Source: JAZKJD01 sp040384585 (GTDB taxonomy: Bacteria > Pseudomonadota > Gammaproteobacteria > Diplorickettsiales > Diplorickettsiaceae). Taken from it: a stretch of DNA of 64,000 bases. The notes under the pieces are model-generated. The model saw only the letters and a list, made by a program, of their open reading frames with translations, made no database searches and had not been told where the DNA came from. Positions 32,891-41,314 of the stretch are shown one piece after another. How positions within the stretch are numbered: position 1 is the stretch's first letter; each line of letters opens with the position of its first letter. The stretch covers positions 19,081-83,080 of the forward strand of contig JAZKJD010000007.1 in assembly GCA_040384585.1 (NCBI GenBank). The letters are read 5' to 3'. The position numbers and the translations under genes were made by a program.

Positions 32891-32974
32891 ACAAATTATC
32901 ACGTTTGAAGCAAGAAGAGGAATCTGTTACACTCCCAGCTTCGCTAAAATAAACTATAAGCAGGTCAGCAAGAA

Positions 32975-35260
32975 TTGATTCAAGCGATTAATTTTGCGAA
33001 TTTACCCGATAGCGAAATTGCCGCTATTCTACAAAGGGAAAAACTCGGCCTGACAATTGCCGAAGCCAAGAAAATTCAAACTCTGCTCAATCGCCCTCCT
33101 ACCTTGACTGAATGCGTACTGTGGTCAATTCAAGGATCGGAGCACTGCGCTTATAAAAGTACCCGTAACCACTTAAAAACCTTACCCACGCAAGCACCTC
33201 AGGTTATTCTAGGTCCTAAAGAAGATGCGGGAATCGTCGCTGTTGCGACGGATCATGCAGGTCATCGTTATGGTATCGTCATCAGTCATGAATCGCATAA
33301 TCATCCTTCGCAAATCGTGCCTTATGAAGGTGCAGCCACCGGCGTAGGCGGAAACGTGCGCGATGTTTGTTGCATGGGCGCTGAAGTCATTGCACTAGCC
33401 GACACCTTACGTTTCGGTGATATTCATCATGCGAATACTGCACGCATTGATCAAGGAGTAGTACAAGGAATTGCTGGCTATGCCAATCCAATCGGTGTAC
33501 CCAATCTCACCGGCGATGTGTTTTACGATACCGCTTATCAAGAGAATTGCCTGGTTACCGTGGTCACCTTAGGGATAGTACGCGAAGACCAGATCATCCA
33601 TTCTTATACGCCCCCAGATGCCGCTGGCTATGAACTTATACTAGTAGGCAAACCTACTGATAACAGCGGTTTTGGTGGTGCCAGTTTCGCTTCTTTAGAA
33701 CTGACTGAAACCGATGTCGAACAAAATAAAGGGGCAGTACAAGAACCGAATGCCTTTTTGGGGCGACATCTTCTGAAAGCGCATTATGCATTATTTAAAA
33801 AATTGGCTGATAGAAAATGCTTGCATCAAGTAGGTTTTAAAGATCTGGGAGCCGGTGGAGTTGCCTGTGCCAGCGTTGAATTAGCGGATAGCGGTGGCTA
33901 TGGTGCTGACGTTTATCTGGATGCTGTGCCAACCAGCACAGAGGGTTTACCGCCACACATTATTCTGTGTGCTGAGACGCAAGAACGTTATATGTGGGTC
34001 GTCCCGTCTGAATTAAGCAAGCTGATTTTGCAACACTACAATGATGAGTTTCAACTACCCCGCGTTTCTCGTGGTGCCCAAGCAAGCGTAGTTGGTAAGA
34101 TCCGCGCCGACAAGCAGTACCGGGTGATGTATCAAGGGGGCATCGTAGTACTAGCGAAAGCGCACGATATTACCCAAGGAATTGTCTATGACCGGCCACA
34201 GAAAAAAAAGCCCCCGCTTGTTCTAACCGAGCCCCTCTTACCACCTGAAGATTTAAAAATAACGCTACTAAGATTGCTAGCTCACGAAAACATGGCTGCG
34301 CGCCAATCTATTATTGAATGCTACGATAAACAAGTTCAAGGCCGCACCATCCTGGAACGCGGTGAAGCAGCAGCCGGGGTGTTAGCGCCTTTTAATTCAC
34401 CCGATTACCCCGAGGAAATTCAAAAAACGGGTATTGCCTTGAGTGTGTCCCACAATCCCCGTTATGGCAAAATAGATGCATATACTACGGCTTATCATGC
34501 TGTGATCACCAGCGCCCGTAAAGTCGTGGCGGTGGGGGCCCGGCCCACGGCTATCAGCGATTGTCTGTGTTTTGGGAATCCTGAGAATCCCGAACAAATG
34601 CATGATATTGTCTCTGCCATCGCCGGTATTAAAGATGCCTGTCACAGCCTCACGCTACCTGTCGTCAGTGGTAACGTCTCACTTTATAACGAATCTGCAC
34701 AAGGCCCCATCCCCGCCAGCCCCGTTATTAGTTGTTTAGGCGTACTGGAAAACATTGATTTCGTCATGACACCCCATTTCAAACAAGTCAATACTCTACT
34801 CATCAGAGTGGGAAAACCACAGCCGGAATTGGGTGGCAGCATTTACTATCGCTTGTTTGGCGAACTCGGTACGACCTTACCCGTATTTAATGCGACGACG
34901 GCAGCCACAGAATGTGCAGCGATCCTTACCCTCATCCAACTCAAAACCCTGTTAAGTGTAGACATCATTGATTTAGGGGGCATCGCTTTTACGTTAATGA
35001 ACATGAGCTTTAAGCATGAAATAGGTTTCACCCTGACAGAGTCCACTTCTCTTTTTAGCGAATCAGGTGGCTTTGTGCTGGAAGTGGCTAGCAAAAATCT
35101 GCCAAAAGTTAACGCCGTTTTTACAGAACATAATGTTTATTACCAGCTTATTGGTCACACCACGCAAAAAGCTGAATTCGTTTTTAATCACGATACGGCT
35201 CTTGATCTAAAAGAGGCAAAGCAGATTTTTACCACAAGTTTACGGAACTTACGCACATGA
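32975..35260 (+). CDS. purL: Phosphoribosylformylglycinamidine synthase subunit PurL (short type)
   Basis: Synthetase subunit converting FGAR, ATP and glutamine-derived ammonia to FGAM. At 761 residues it is the short PurL that works with PurQ and PurS, not the 1,300-residue fused enzyme usual in gammaproteobacteria. Motifs include GPKEDAGIVAVATDHAG, ESHNHPSQIVPYEGAATGVGGNVRDV (substrate loop), the central GKPTDNSGFGGASFAS and the second-half SGNVSLYNES. The only plausible start is TTG at 32975; an in-frame stop lies six codons upstream and no ATG or GTG is available. It leads a ten-gene operon in which most neighbours overlap as ATGA. The stop overlaps the purM start. Confidence 0.97.
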   Translation: MIQAINFANLPDSEIAAILQREKLGLTIAEAKKIQTLLNRPPTLTECVLWSIQGSEHCAYKSTRNHLKTLPTQAPQVILGPKEDAGIVAVATDHAGHRYGIVISHESHNHPSQIVPYEGAATGVGGNVRDVCCMGAEVIALADTLRFGDIHHANTARIDQGVVQGIAGYANPIGVPNLTGDVFYDTAYQENCLVTVVTLGIVREDQIIHSYTPPDAAGYELILVGKPTDNSGFGGASFASLELTETDVEQNKGAVQEPNAFLGRHLLKAHYALFKKLADRKCLHQVGFKDLGAGGVACASVELADSGGYGADVYLDAVPTSTEGLPPHIILCAETQERYMWVVPSELSKLILQHYNDEFQLPRVSRGAQASVVGKIRADKQYRVMYQGGIVVLAKAHDITQGIVYDRPQKKKPPLVLTEPLLPPEDLKITLLRLLAHENMAARQSIIECYDKQVQGRTILERGEAAAGVLAPFNSPDYPEEIQKTGIALSVSHNPRYGKIDAYTTAYHAVITSARKVVAVGARPTAISDCLCFGNPENPEQMHDIVSAIAGIKDACHSLTLPVVSGNVSLYNESAQGPIPASPVISCLGVLENIDFVMTPHFKQVNTLLIRVGKPQPELGGSIYYRLFGELGTTLPVFNATTAATECAAILTLIQLKTLLSVDIIDLGGIAFTLMNMSFKHEIGFTLTESTSLFSESGGFVLEVASKNLPKVNAVFTEHNVYYQLIGHTTQKAEFVFNHDTALDLKEAKQIFTTSLRNLRT

Positions 35261-36273
35261 TCGATTATAAAAGTGCTGGAGTCAATATCGATGCCGGGAA
35301 CGAAATCGTGCAACGTATCAAAAATCCCATTAAAAAAACCTTTGATACCCACGTATTAACTGACTTGGGAAGTTTTTCTGCACTTTATGATTTGCAGTCA
35401 CTTTATGAGCACTATACACATCCTGTTTTAGTACAGAGCATTGATGGTCTTGGCACCAAGCCCATGATTGCCGCTATGATGCATCGTTATGAATCCTTGG
35501 GCTATGACCTTTTAAGTGCTACCGCCAATGACATCCTGGTCTGTGGCGCTAAACCGCTAACCTTGCTGGATTACATTGGTAGCAGTCATATTGAGCCTGA
35601 TGAAGTCGTCACGCTCGTTGAAAGTATCAGCCGCGCCTGCCTTGAGACCGGCGTCTCCCTAGTGGGCGGAGAAACCGCGGAAATGCCCGGTGTTTATCAG
35701 GGCAAGGACTATGACATAGTCGGCGTTATTACCGGCGTCGTCGACAAGCCACGTATCATTAATGGTCGCGACATTAAACCAGGTGATGCCGTACTAGGGT
35801 TTGGCTCAAACGGTTTACATACCAATGGTTATTCTCTGGCACGTAAACTTTGTTTTGAGGTAGGTCAACTTCCTCTCACAACGGAACTGGGAACGATGTT
35901 GCTAGCCCCCCATATTAATTATACGCTCCCAGTTTTAGCCTTATTACAACATTATCCTATCAAAGGCATGGCACATATTACCGGTGGCGGCCTACTCGAA
36001 AATATTCCGCGGGTTTTACCTAAACAGTGCAGTGTTACCCTTCATCGTGACAGTTGGCCCAGCTTACCTATCTTTGACTTACTATGTGAACTTGGCAAGC
36101 TCACCTTAAAAGAGGCGTATCGCAGCTTTAACATGGGGATAGGTTATGTCCTCATTGTCGATCAGAACCATGTGCATGACATCCACCATTTTATCCGCCG
36201 TACTTTTAACCACTTTACTCTTTATACCATTGGACAGGTTATGCTCGGCGAACAATACGTACAATTATTATGA
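35257..36273 (+). CDS. purM: Phosphoribosylformylglycinamidine cyclo-ligase (AIR synthase)
   Basis: Closes the imidazole ring of FGAM to give AIR. The 338-residue protein has IDGLGTKPMIA, SATANDILVCGAKPLTLLDYIGS, VGGETAEMPGVY, GSNGLHTNGYSLAR and the C-terminal HITGGGLLENIPRVLP and FNMGIGYVL, all characteristic of PurM. Start and stop both overlap neighbours by ATGA-type junctions (with purL at 35257 and purQ at 36270), giving translational coupling. Length is normal. Confidence 0.98.
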   Translation: MIDYKSAGVNIDAGNEIVQRIKNPIKKTFDTHVLTDLGSFSALYDLQSLYEHYTHPVLVQSIDGLGTKPMIAAMMHRYESLGYDLLSATANDILVCGAKPLTLLDYIGSSHIEPDEVVTLVESISRACLETGVSLVGGETAEMPGVYQGKDYDIVGVITGVVDKPRIINGRDIKPGDAVLGFGSNGLHTNGYSLARKLCFEVGQLPLTTELGTMLLAPHINYTLPVLALLQHYPIKGMAHITGGGLLENIPRVLPKQCSVTLHRDSWPSLPIFDLLCELGKLTLKEAYRSFNMGIGYVLIVDQNHVHDIHHFIRRTFNHFTLYTIGQVMLGEQYVQLL

Positions 36274-37511
36274 AAATAGGCGTCGTACAATTCCCAGGTT
36301 CCAATTGCGAACGCGAAACCAAACTGGCCTTACTGCGTAATGGTTTCACGCCCGTGGATTGTTTCTGGCATAGCTCGGCTGCCTTCCTGTCCAGCCTGGA
36401 TGGCTTTGTGATCGTCGGCGGTTTTTCTTATGAAGACCGAGTACGTTCAGGCCTCATCGCCGCGAAAGATCCTTTTATGCGCTTGCTGGCAAAAGAAGCC
36501 GCTCGCGGTAAACCACTTCTTGGTATTTGTAATGGCGCACAGATTCTCATTGAAAGTGGCTTAGTGCCAGGCTTTGAGGATCATCAGGTTGCCATGGCCC
36601 TAACACACAACCACCGCATGCAACAAGCTAATGTAATAGGTAGCGGTTTTTATAATGACTGGGTGTATATCAAAACCGAAACAAATGACACCCCCATCCA
36701 CCTTCCTGTTGCCCATGCGGAAGGCCGCTTTTTAGTCACTCCTGTCTTATATCAAGCCTTACAACAAGCCGGTGCGCTGTGTTACTACTACTGTGACGCG
36801 AAAGGCGATATTGTTCCGGAATTTCCTATTAACCCCAATGGTTCATACCATAATTTAGCAGCCGTCAGTAATTTTGGCGGCAATGTGCTGGCCATGATGC
36901 CCCATCCTGAACGTACACCAGCGGGAGATATTATTTTTCAACACTTCTTTCTACAGAGATTTCTCTGCACAGTACAAAAAAGCAGCAGGGGTGACAGTGA
37001 ATCCGACTTCTTTTTGTGGCGTAAGCCAGCAAAAAAAGTGCATTCGCTGGCAGGACCCCCGCCAGCAACTTTACACTATTGGGTAGCATTGTTGATTCAT
37101 GACAATGAAGCCATTTCTCTTGAAACCACGCTACAAGCAATGGGACTTGCTGTTTCCTTGAAAAAACGAGTGCATTGGGAGGTTACCCTGCCCCCGGATA
37201 CGAATAAAATAAGCTTGGATGCCATTATCACAAGCAGCGATGAATTATTTAACCGACAAAAAGAGTGTCTGGTAACAAAACCCGATAGCAAGCTGGTTTA
37301 TTTTGTGCGCGAACGAGAAGATAGCCAGACGTTAAGCAAACAAAACGCGCTGCGTAAACGCCTACATCTATCTGATCTTACCTTAATCCGTAAGATCGTG
37401 TGGGTGATTGATTGCCTTCCGGAACACATTCATCAAGTCAAAACAGTTCTTGAAAATCAAACCGTATTAGCAAATCCCTTAGCGCATGATGGGTGGCTAG
37501 ATGAAAACTGA
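36270..37511 (+). CDS. purQ: PurQ glutaminase with in-frame family A repeat and a PurS-like C-terminal domain
   Basis: Residues 1-232 are a normal PurQ class-I glutamine amidotransferase, supplying ammonia to PurL, with nucleophile Cys87 in LLGICNGAQIL and His212/Glu214 in MMPHPERTP. Residues about 233-266 are encoded by a family A palindromic repeat (SESDFFLWRKPAKK). Residues about 270-413 form an extra domain. Its last 70 residues have the order of PurS features (VYFVRER start strand, then an LANPLAHDGWL end that matches the LLANPVIEDY end of PurS). A short PurL needs a PurS and no separate purS is seen, so a PurQ-PurS fusion with a repeat-derived linker is a reasonable reading, perhaps with two PurS-like halves. 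The overlap with purC is 11 bases. Confidence 0.88.
   Translation: MKIGVVQFPGSNCERETKLALLRNGFTPVDCFWHSSAAFLSSLDGFVIVGGFSYEDRVRSGLIAAKDPFMRLLAKEAARGKPLLGICNGAQILIESGLVPGFEDHQVAMALTHNHRMQQANVIGSGFYNDWVYIKTETNDTPIHLPVAHAEGRFLVTPVLYQALQQAGALCYYYCDAKGDIVPEFPINPNGSYHNLAAVSNFGGNVLAMMPHPERTPAGDIIFQHFFLQRFLCTVQKSSRGDSESDFFLWRKPAKKVHSLAGPPPATLHYWVALLIHDNEAISLETTLQAMGLAVSLKKRVHWEVTLPPDTNKISLDAIITSSDELFNRQKECLVTKPDSKLVYFVREREDSQTLSKQNALRKRLHLSDLTLIRKIVWVIDCLPEHIHQVKTVLENQTVLANPLAHDGWLDEN
36967..37078 (+). repeat. Family A repeat inside the purQ coding sequence (A3)
   Basis: The same core TTCTTTTTGTGGCGTAAGCC and flanking GGCAGGACCC-type arm as the intergenic copies. It is read in frame within purQ, about 112 bases encoding residues 233-269. 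No stop or frameshift results. The arms have diverged enough that pairing is imperfect, consistent with some age. Confidence 0.88.
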
Positions 37512-38373
37512 TTTCCTTAAAACAAGCGGTAAAGTTCGCGATATCTATGATCTGGGTCAAACGCTATTATTAGTCAGCACAGACAGGCTCAGTGCCTTTG
37601 ACCGCCACATTGGTAATATTCCAGATAAAGGTATTGCTTTAAATCAGTTGTCCGCATGGTGGTTTAACAAAACGGCGGCTATCATACCTAATCACTTGAT
37701 TGCCGTTCCTCACCCACAAGCCATGCAAATCAAAAAATGCCGCGTTTTACCCATTGAAGTGGTAGTAAGAGGCACTATTACCGGTAGCACGAATACTTCG
37801 TTGTGGACCTTGTATCAACAAGGGGAACGTCATATTTTTGGTAACCACTTACCCAACGGGCTAAGAAAAAATGACAAACTAGCTCAAGCGATCCTAACAC
37901 CTACTAGTAAAGAACAAGAACACGATCGGCCCTTACAACGCACTGACTTAGCTAACATTCCTTACCTGACTTCCACTTTATGGGCCAAAATTGAAGAAAC
38001 TGCTTTCGCTTTATTTCACTTTGCCAGCCATCTACTAGCCGCTAAAGGCTTGCTACTGGCTGATACCAAATTCGAATTTGGCTTAGATGAAAATAATGAG
38101 CTCTGCTTAATTGATGAATTGTTGACTTCTGATTCAAGTCGTTATTGGGAAATACAGGATTGGCAAACCGCATTAACCGAAGGCCGTGAACCGCAGGCTT
38201 ATGACAAAGAAATGCTACGGCTGTGGTATCGCCAACGATGTGACCCCTATCGCGTGACTACTTTACCCGAAGCACCGTCAGACCTTATCACTGCCGTTAG
38301 TGCACGCTACCGTAAACTCTATGAAATCATCACGAACCAAATGTTACCACTTCCGCACCGTACAAAAATTTAA
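37501..38373 (+). CDS. purC: SAICAR synthase
   Basis: Joins aspartate to CAIR. The 290-residue protein is of the longer, yeast-like SAICAR synthetase type, with SGKVRDIYDLGQTLLLVSTDRLSAFDR, VVVRGTITGSTNTSLW, LADTKFEFGLDENNELCLIDELLTSDSSRYW and the C-terminal SARYRKLYEIIT. The start overlaps purQ by 11 bases. The last codons and the TAA stop come from the left end of a family A repeat (CACCGTACAAAAATTTAA), so the repeat fixed the present C-terminus. Confidence 0.97.
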   Translation: MKTDFLKTSGKVRDIYDLGQTLLLVSTDRLSAFDRHIGNIPDKGIALNQLSAWWFNKTAAIIPNHLIAVPHPQAMQIKKCRVLPIEVVVRGTITGSTNTSLWTLYQQGERHIFGNHLPNGLRKNDKLAQAILTPTSKEQEHDRPLQRTDLANIPYLTSTLWAKIEETAFALFHFASHLLAAKGLLLADTKFEFGLDENNELCLIDELLTSDSSRYWEIQDWQTALTEGREPQAYDKEMLRLWYRQRCDPYRVTTLPEAPSDLITAVSARYRKLYEIITNQMLPLPHRTKI

Positions 38374-38477
38374 AAAGAGGTGGGTGGCACGGATGCTAGC
38401 TTCTTTTTTGTGGCGTAAGCCAGCAAAAAAAAGCGCATCCAGTGACAGGACCCACCCCCCCTATTTTTTGTACGGTA
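38355..38477 (+). repeat. Family A repeat between purC and purF (A4)
   Basis: A well preserved copy: GCACCGTACAAAAATT at the left, core TTCTTTTTTGTGGCGTAAGCC, and TTTTTTGTACGGTAC at the right. The outer ends are complementary (CCGTACAAAAA/TTTTTTGTACGG). It overlaps the purC stop codon and lies 33 bases before the purF start, so its hairpin would be within the polycistronic mRNA. Confidence 0.9.
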
Positions 38478-38510
38478 CAGAGCATTACCACCTTGCCAGG
38501 AGAATACATT

Positions 38511-39932
38511 ATGTGCGGAATTGTTGGCTTCTTTAGCCACAAACCCGTTGCACTAGAGCTTTACGAAAGCTTGCTGCATCTACAACACCGCGGCCAGGAT
38601 ACTGCTGGCATATTAACTTGTGATGAGCGCATGCATCTTAAGATCGGCCGTGGCCTCGCCAGTGAAGTCTTTCTCCCTAGTGATATACAAGAATTAACCG
38701 GTAATATGGGAATTGGTCACCTCCGTTATCCCACCAATGGTGCATATTCTCTGGCTGAGGCACAACCGTTAACAACGACGTATCCGTATGGCATGGCGCT
38801 GGTACATAATGGCAACATTATCAATAGCGATGAACTAAAAACGGTACTTAAAAAAGAACGGCGATACCTCAATAGTTTCAGTGACTCCGAACTATTGCTG
38901 ACTTATTTTGCCAGCGTTCTGGCTAAACAGCCGCCAACAAACAACCAAGAAACCTTATTTACCGATATTTGTACTGCGCTCACACAACTTTTTAGCTTGG
39001 CAAAAGGCGCTTATTCCGTCATTACTGCCATTGTCGGTATTGGTCTGGTCGTTTTTCGCGATTCTAATGGCATCCGACCCCTAGTGATGGGAGAACGTAA
39101 AAGTGATATGGGCAGTGATTATTGTTTTGCTTCAGAAGATATCCCTTTCTATAGTTTAGGTTTTAAATCCTTGGGGGATGTAGCGCCGGGTGAAGTGATA
39201 TTTATTAACCTGCAAGGGCAGCTTTTCCGCAAACAATTAATGACCCCGACCTTTCGGCCCTGTGTCTTTGAATATGTTTATTTTTCCCGGCCCGATACCA
39301 TTCTTAACAATCTCAGCGTGTATCGTACGCGTTTACGCATGGGAGAAAATCTCGCCCATGCCTGGCAGGAAAAATATCCTGATAAAATGCCTGATGTAGT
39401 CGTCCCTATCCCCTTCACTTCGAATACCCCCGCGCTTGCTTTTGCGAATACACTGGGAGTGCGTTATTCCGAAGGATTGTATAAAAATCCTTTTATTGGC
39501 CGTACGTTTATTATGCCTACCCAAGAAAAGCGCATTAAATCGGTACGAACCAAACTTCATCCCCAAATCACTGAATTAAAGGACAAAAAGATCTTGTTAG
39601 TCGATGATAGCATCGTCCGCGGTACCACTAGCATTGAAATCGTTAAGATGGTACGTGAAGCAGGCGCCAAAGAAATTTACTTGGTTTCAGCCTGTCCCCC
39701 CGTCAAATTTCCTTGCTATTATGGTGTTTATATTCCTACGCACGAAGAATTAATTGCGAATCAGCATGACAGTGAAAATGCGATTGCAAAGGCGATTGGC
39801 GTGGACCTGTTACTGTATCAAAGCGTAGCCGATCTCGAGGAATCGGTCTTACGGCGGCGGGATTTACATCAACTGACGGGTCTTTGTAAAGCGTGTCTTG
39901 ACGGCAACTACATTTGTGGGAAACCTGTATGA
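38511..39932 (+). CDS. purF: Amidophosphoribosyltransferase
   Basis: First committed step of purine synthesis, PRPP plus glutamine to phosphoribosylamine. The start at 38511 gives MCGIVGFFSH with nucleophile Cys2 after Met removal, and CCAGGAG lies upstream; longer frames run into the family A repeat. The glutaminase domain (LQHRGQDTAGI, LRYPTNG, LVHNGNI) is followed by the PRPP motif ILLVDDSIVRGTT. Four cysteines in RPCVFEYVYFSRPD, KFPCYYGVY and LCKACLDGNY sit where Bacillus-type PurF binds a 4Fe-4S cluster, yet there is no propeptide before Cys2. The stop overlaps the purD start (ATGA). Confidence 0.97.
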   Translation: MCGIVGFFSHKPVALELYESLLHLQHRGQDTAGILTCDERMHLKIGRGLASEVFLPSDIQELTGNMGIGHLRYPTNGAYSLAEAQPLTTTYPYGMALVHNGNIINSDELKTVLKKERRYLNSFSDSELLLTYFASVLAKQPPTNNQETLFTDICTALTQLFSLAKGAYSVITAIVGIGLVVFRDSNGIRPLVMGERKSDMGSDYCFASEDIPFYSLGFKSLGDVAPGEVIFINLQGQLFRKQLMTPTFRPCVFEYVYFSRPDTILNNLSVYRTRLRMGENLAHAWQEKYPDKMPDVVVPIPFTSNTPALAFANTLGVRYSEGLYKNPFIGRTFIMPTQEKRIKSVRTKLHPQITELKDKKILLVDDSIVRGTTSIEIVKMVREAGAKEIYLVSACPPVKFPCYYGVYIPTHEELIANQHDSENAIAKAIGVDLLLYQSVADLEESVLRRRDLHQLTGLCKACLDGNYICGKPV

Positions 39933-41314
39933 AGATTCTCATTATCGGTAGTGGTGCGCGGGAACACGCGTTAGCTAAAGCCATAGGCCGCAGCCCTCGT
40001 CTTAGCGATCTTTATTATGCCGGTACCCATTTGAATCCTGGTATTGCTGCTCTAGCCACAGCAGGCACTCTAGAGGAAAACGTACTGGCTTTCGCTCAAG
40101 CTAAAGCGATTGGCCTAGTCATTATTGGACCAGAAAAACCATTAGCATCAGGCCTTGCCGATGCCTTACAACACCAGGGTATCGCGGTGGTAGGTCCCAC
40201 GCAAAAACTGGCACAAATTGAAACCAGCAAAGGCTTTACCCGCGACCTGATGAAAAAATATGGGATAAGCGGTCTGCCGCACTACCAACGTTTTTCTACT
40301 TTTAACCACTACGCAGAAGGTTTTTTGCATGATTTAAAAGATGACTATGTGCTTAAAGCCGATGGCTTAATGGCAGGGAAAGGTGTGAGTGTAGCCGGAG
40401 AACATATATTTTCTTTAGCAGAAGCTAAACGCTTTTGTCAGACACTGAACAGTCCTTTTGTTATCGAAGAGAAATTGACCGGTGCAGAATTTTCACTCTT
40501 AAGTTTTAGCGATGGAAAAACTCTGGCGCATATGCCTCCGGTACAAGACCATAAGAGATTATTAGTGGGTGATAAAGGACCCAATACCGGTGGCATGGGA
40601 AGTGTTACTTTAGCCAATCACCTGCTGCCTTTTTTAACGGCTGAAGATGTCCGAATCGCACAAAAAATCAATGAAAACGTAATTGCTGCTTTACAAGCAG
40701 AATGCGCTGGGCCTTATCAAGGCGTAATTTATGGTGGGTTTATGAAAACGTCTACCGGTATTAAAGTGATTGAATACAATGCGCGCTTTGGTGATCCTGA
40801 AGCCATCAATTTACTGGGTTTATTAACAACAGATTTTGTCACCCTATGTGAAGCCATCACTTCAGCCAAACTGCATACGCTTTCCCTAACTTTCGCGCGC
40901 CAAGCCAGTGTCTGTCAATATTTAGTCCCGCACGGATATCCTGATAAGCCGCACTTTAACGATCTATACTCACAGCAATTGGGTTTTCGGCAAGGCGCCG
41001 CGAAGATGAGCAACCGAAGTGTATATGGAATACATGAGGATTGCGAGTTGAGCGGGAACGCAGCCGAAAATTCAAGTGCGAAGAGTATACTTGATTTGCA
41101 ACAGGTATACGACCAGGATGCACTGCATTATGCCTCGGTAGTCAAAGAAAAAGAACACGGGCACTATCGCATGTTAGGTTCAAGGGCACTGGCCGTATTG
41201 GGGACAGCAGATACCCTCAGCCAAGCGAAAGAAAAAGTTGCCACAGTTATTGCTGGCATTCAAGGAAATTATTATTATCGTTATGACATCGGTCAAGAGA
41301 AAAAGAATGTTTAA
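39929..41314 (+). CDS. purD: Phosphoribosylamine-glycine ligase with an in-frame family B repeat
   Basis: ATP-grasp enzyme making GAR. The start at 39929 (MKILIIGSGAREHALA) overlaps the purF stop. Typical parts are YVLKADGLMAGKGV, DHKRLLVGDKGPNTGGMG and VIEYNARFGDPEAINLL. At 461 residues it is about 30 longer than usual. The excess lies at residues about 358-388 (from GAAKMSNRSVYGIHEDCEL to NSSAKSILD) within the C-terminal domain and corresponds to a family B repeat. Flanking sequence resumes as normal PurD (VYDQDALHYASVV, GSRALAVLGTADTLSQAK), so the enzyme is probably active with an exposed loop. Confidence 0.96.
   Translation: MKILIIGSGAREHALAKAIGRSPRLSDLYYAGTHLNPGIAALATAGTLEENVLAFAQAKAIGLVIIGPEKPLASGLADALQHQGIAVVGPTQKLAQIETSKGFTRDLMKKYGISGLPHYQRFSTFNHYAEGFLHDLKDDYVLKADGLMAGKGVSVAGEHIFSLAEAKRFCQTLNSPFVIEEKLTGAEFSLLSFSDGKTLAHMPPVQDHKRLLVGDKGPNTGGMGSVTLANHLLPFLTAEDVRIAQKINENVIAALQAECAGPYQGVIYGGFMKTSTGIKVIEYNARFGDPEAINLLGLLTTDFVTLCEAITSAKLHTLSLTFARQASVCQYLVPHGYPDKPHFNDLYSQQLGFRQGAAKMSNRSVYGIHEDCELSGNAAENSSAKSILDLQQVYDQDALHYASVVKEKEHGHYRMLGSRALAVLGTADTLSQAKEKVATVIAGIQGNYYYRYDIGQEKKNV
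41003..41092 (+). repeat. Family B repeat inside the purD coding sequence (B2)
   Basis: GTGTATATGGAATACATGAGG near its left side matches copy B1, and GGATTGCGAG plus TCAAGTGCGAAGAGTATA near its right side match copy B3 at 57735-57864. It is read in frame in purD and adds about 30 residues. Confidence 0.82.

Noticed and set aside
32796..32974. Purine riboswitch or PurR box before purL
   Set aside because: I could not find the conserved riboswitch core or a convincing PurR operator; the region holds mainly a family D fragment.
38300..38536. Frame encoding FLWRKPAKKSASSDRTHPP next to purC/purF
   Set aside because: It is the family A repeat read in another frame and overlaps purC and purF. The same peptide recurs at 50765-50965 from copy A5.
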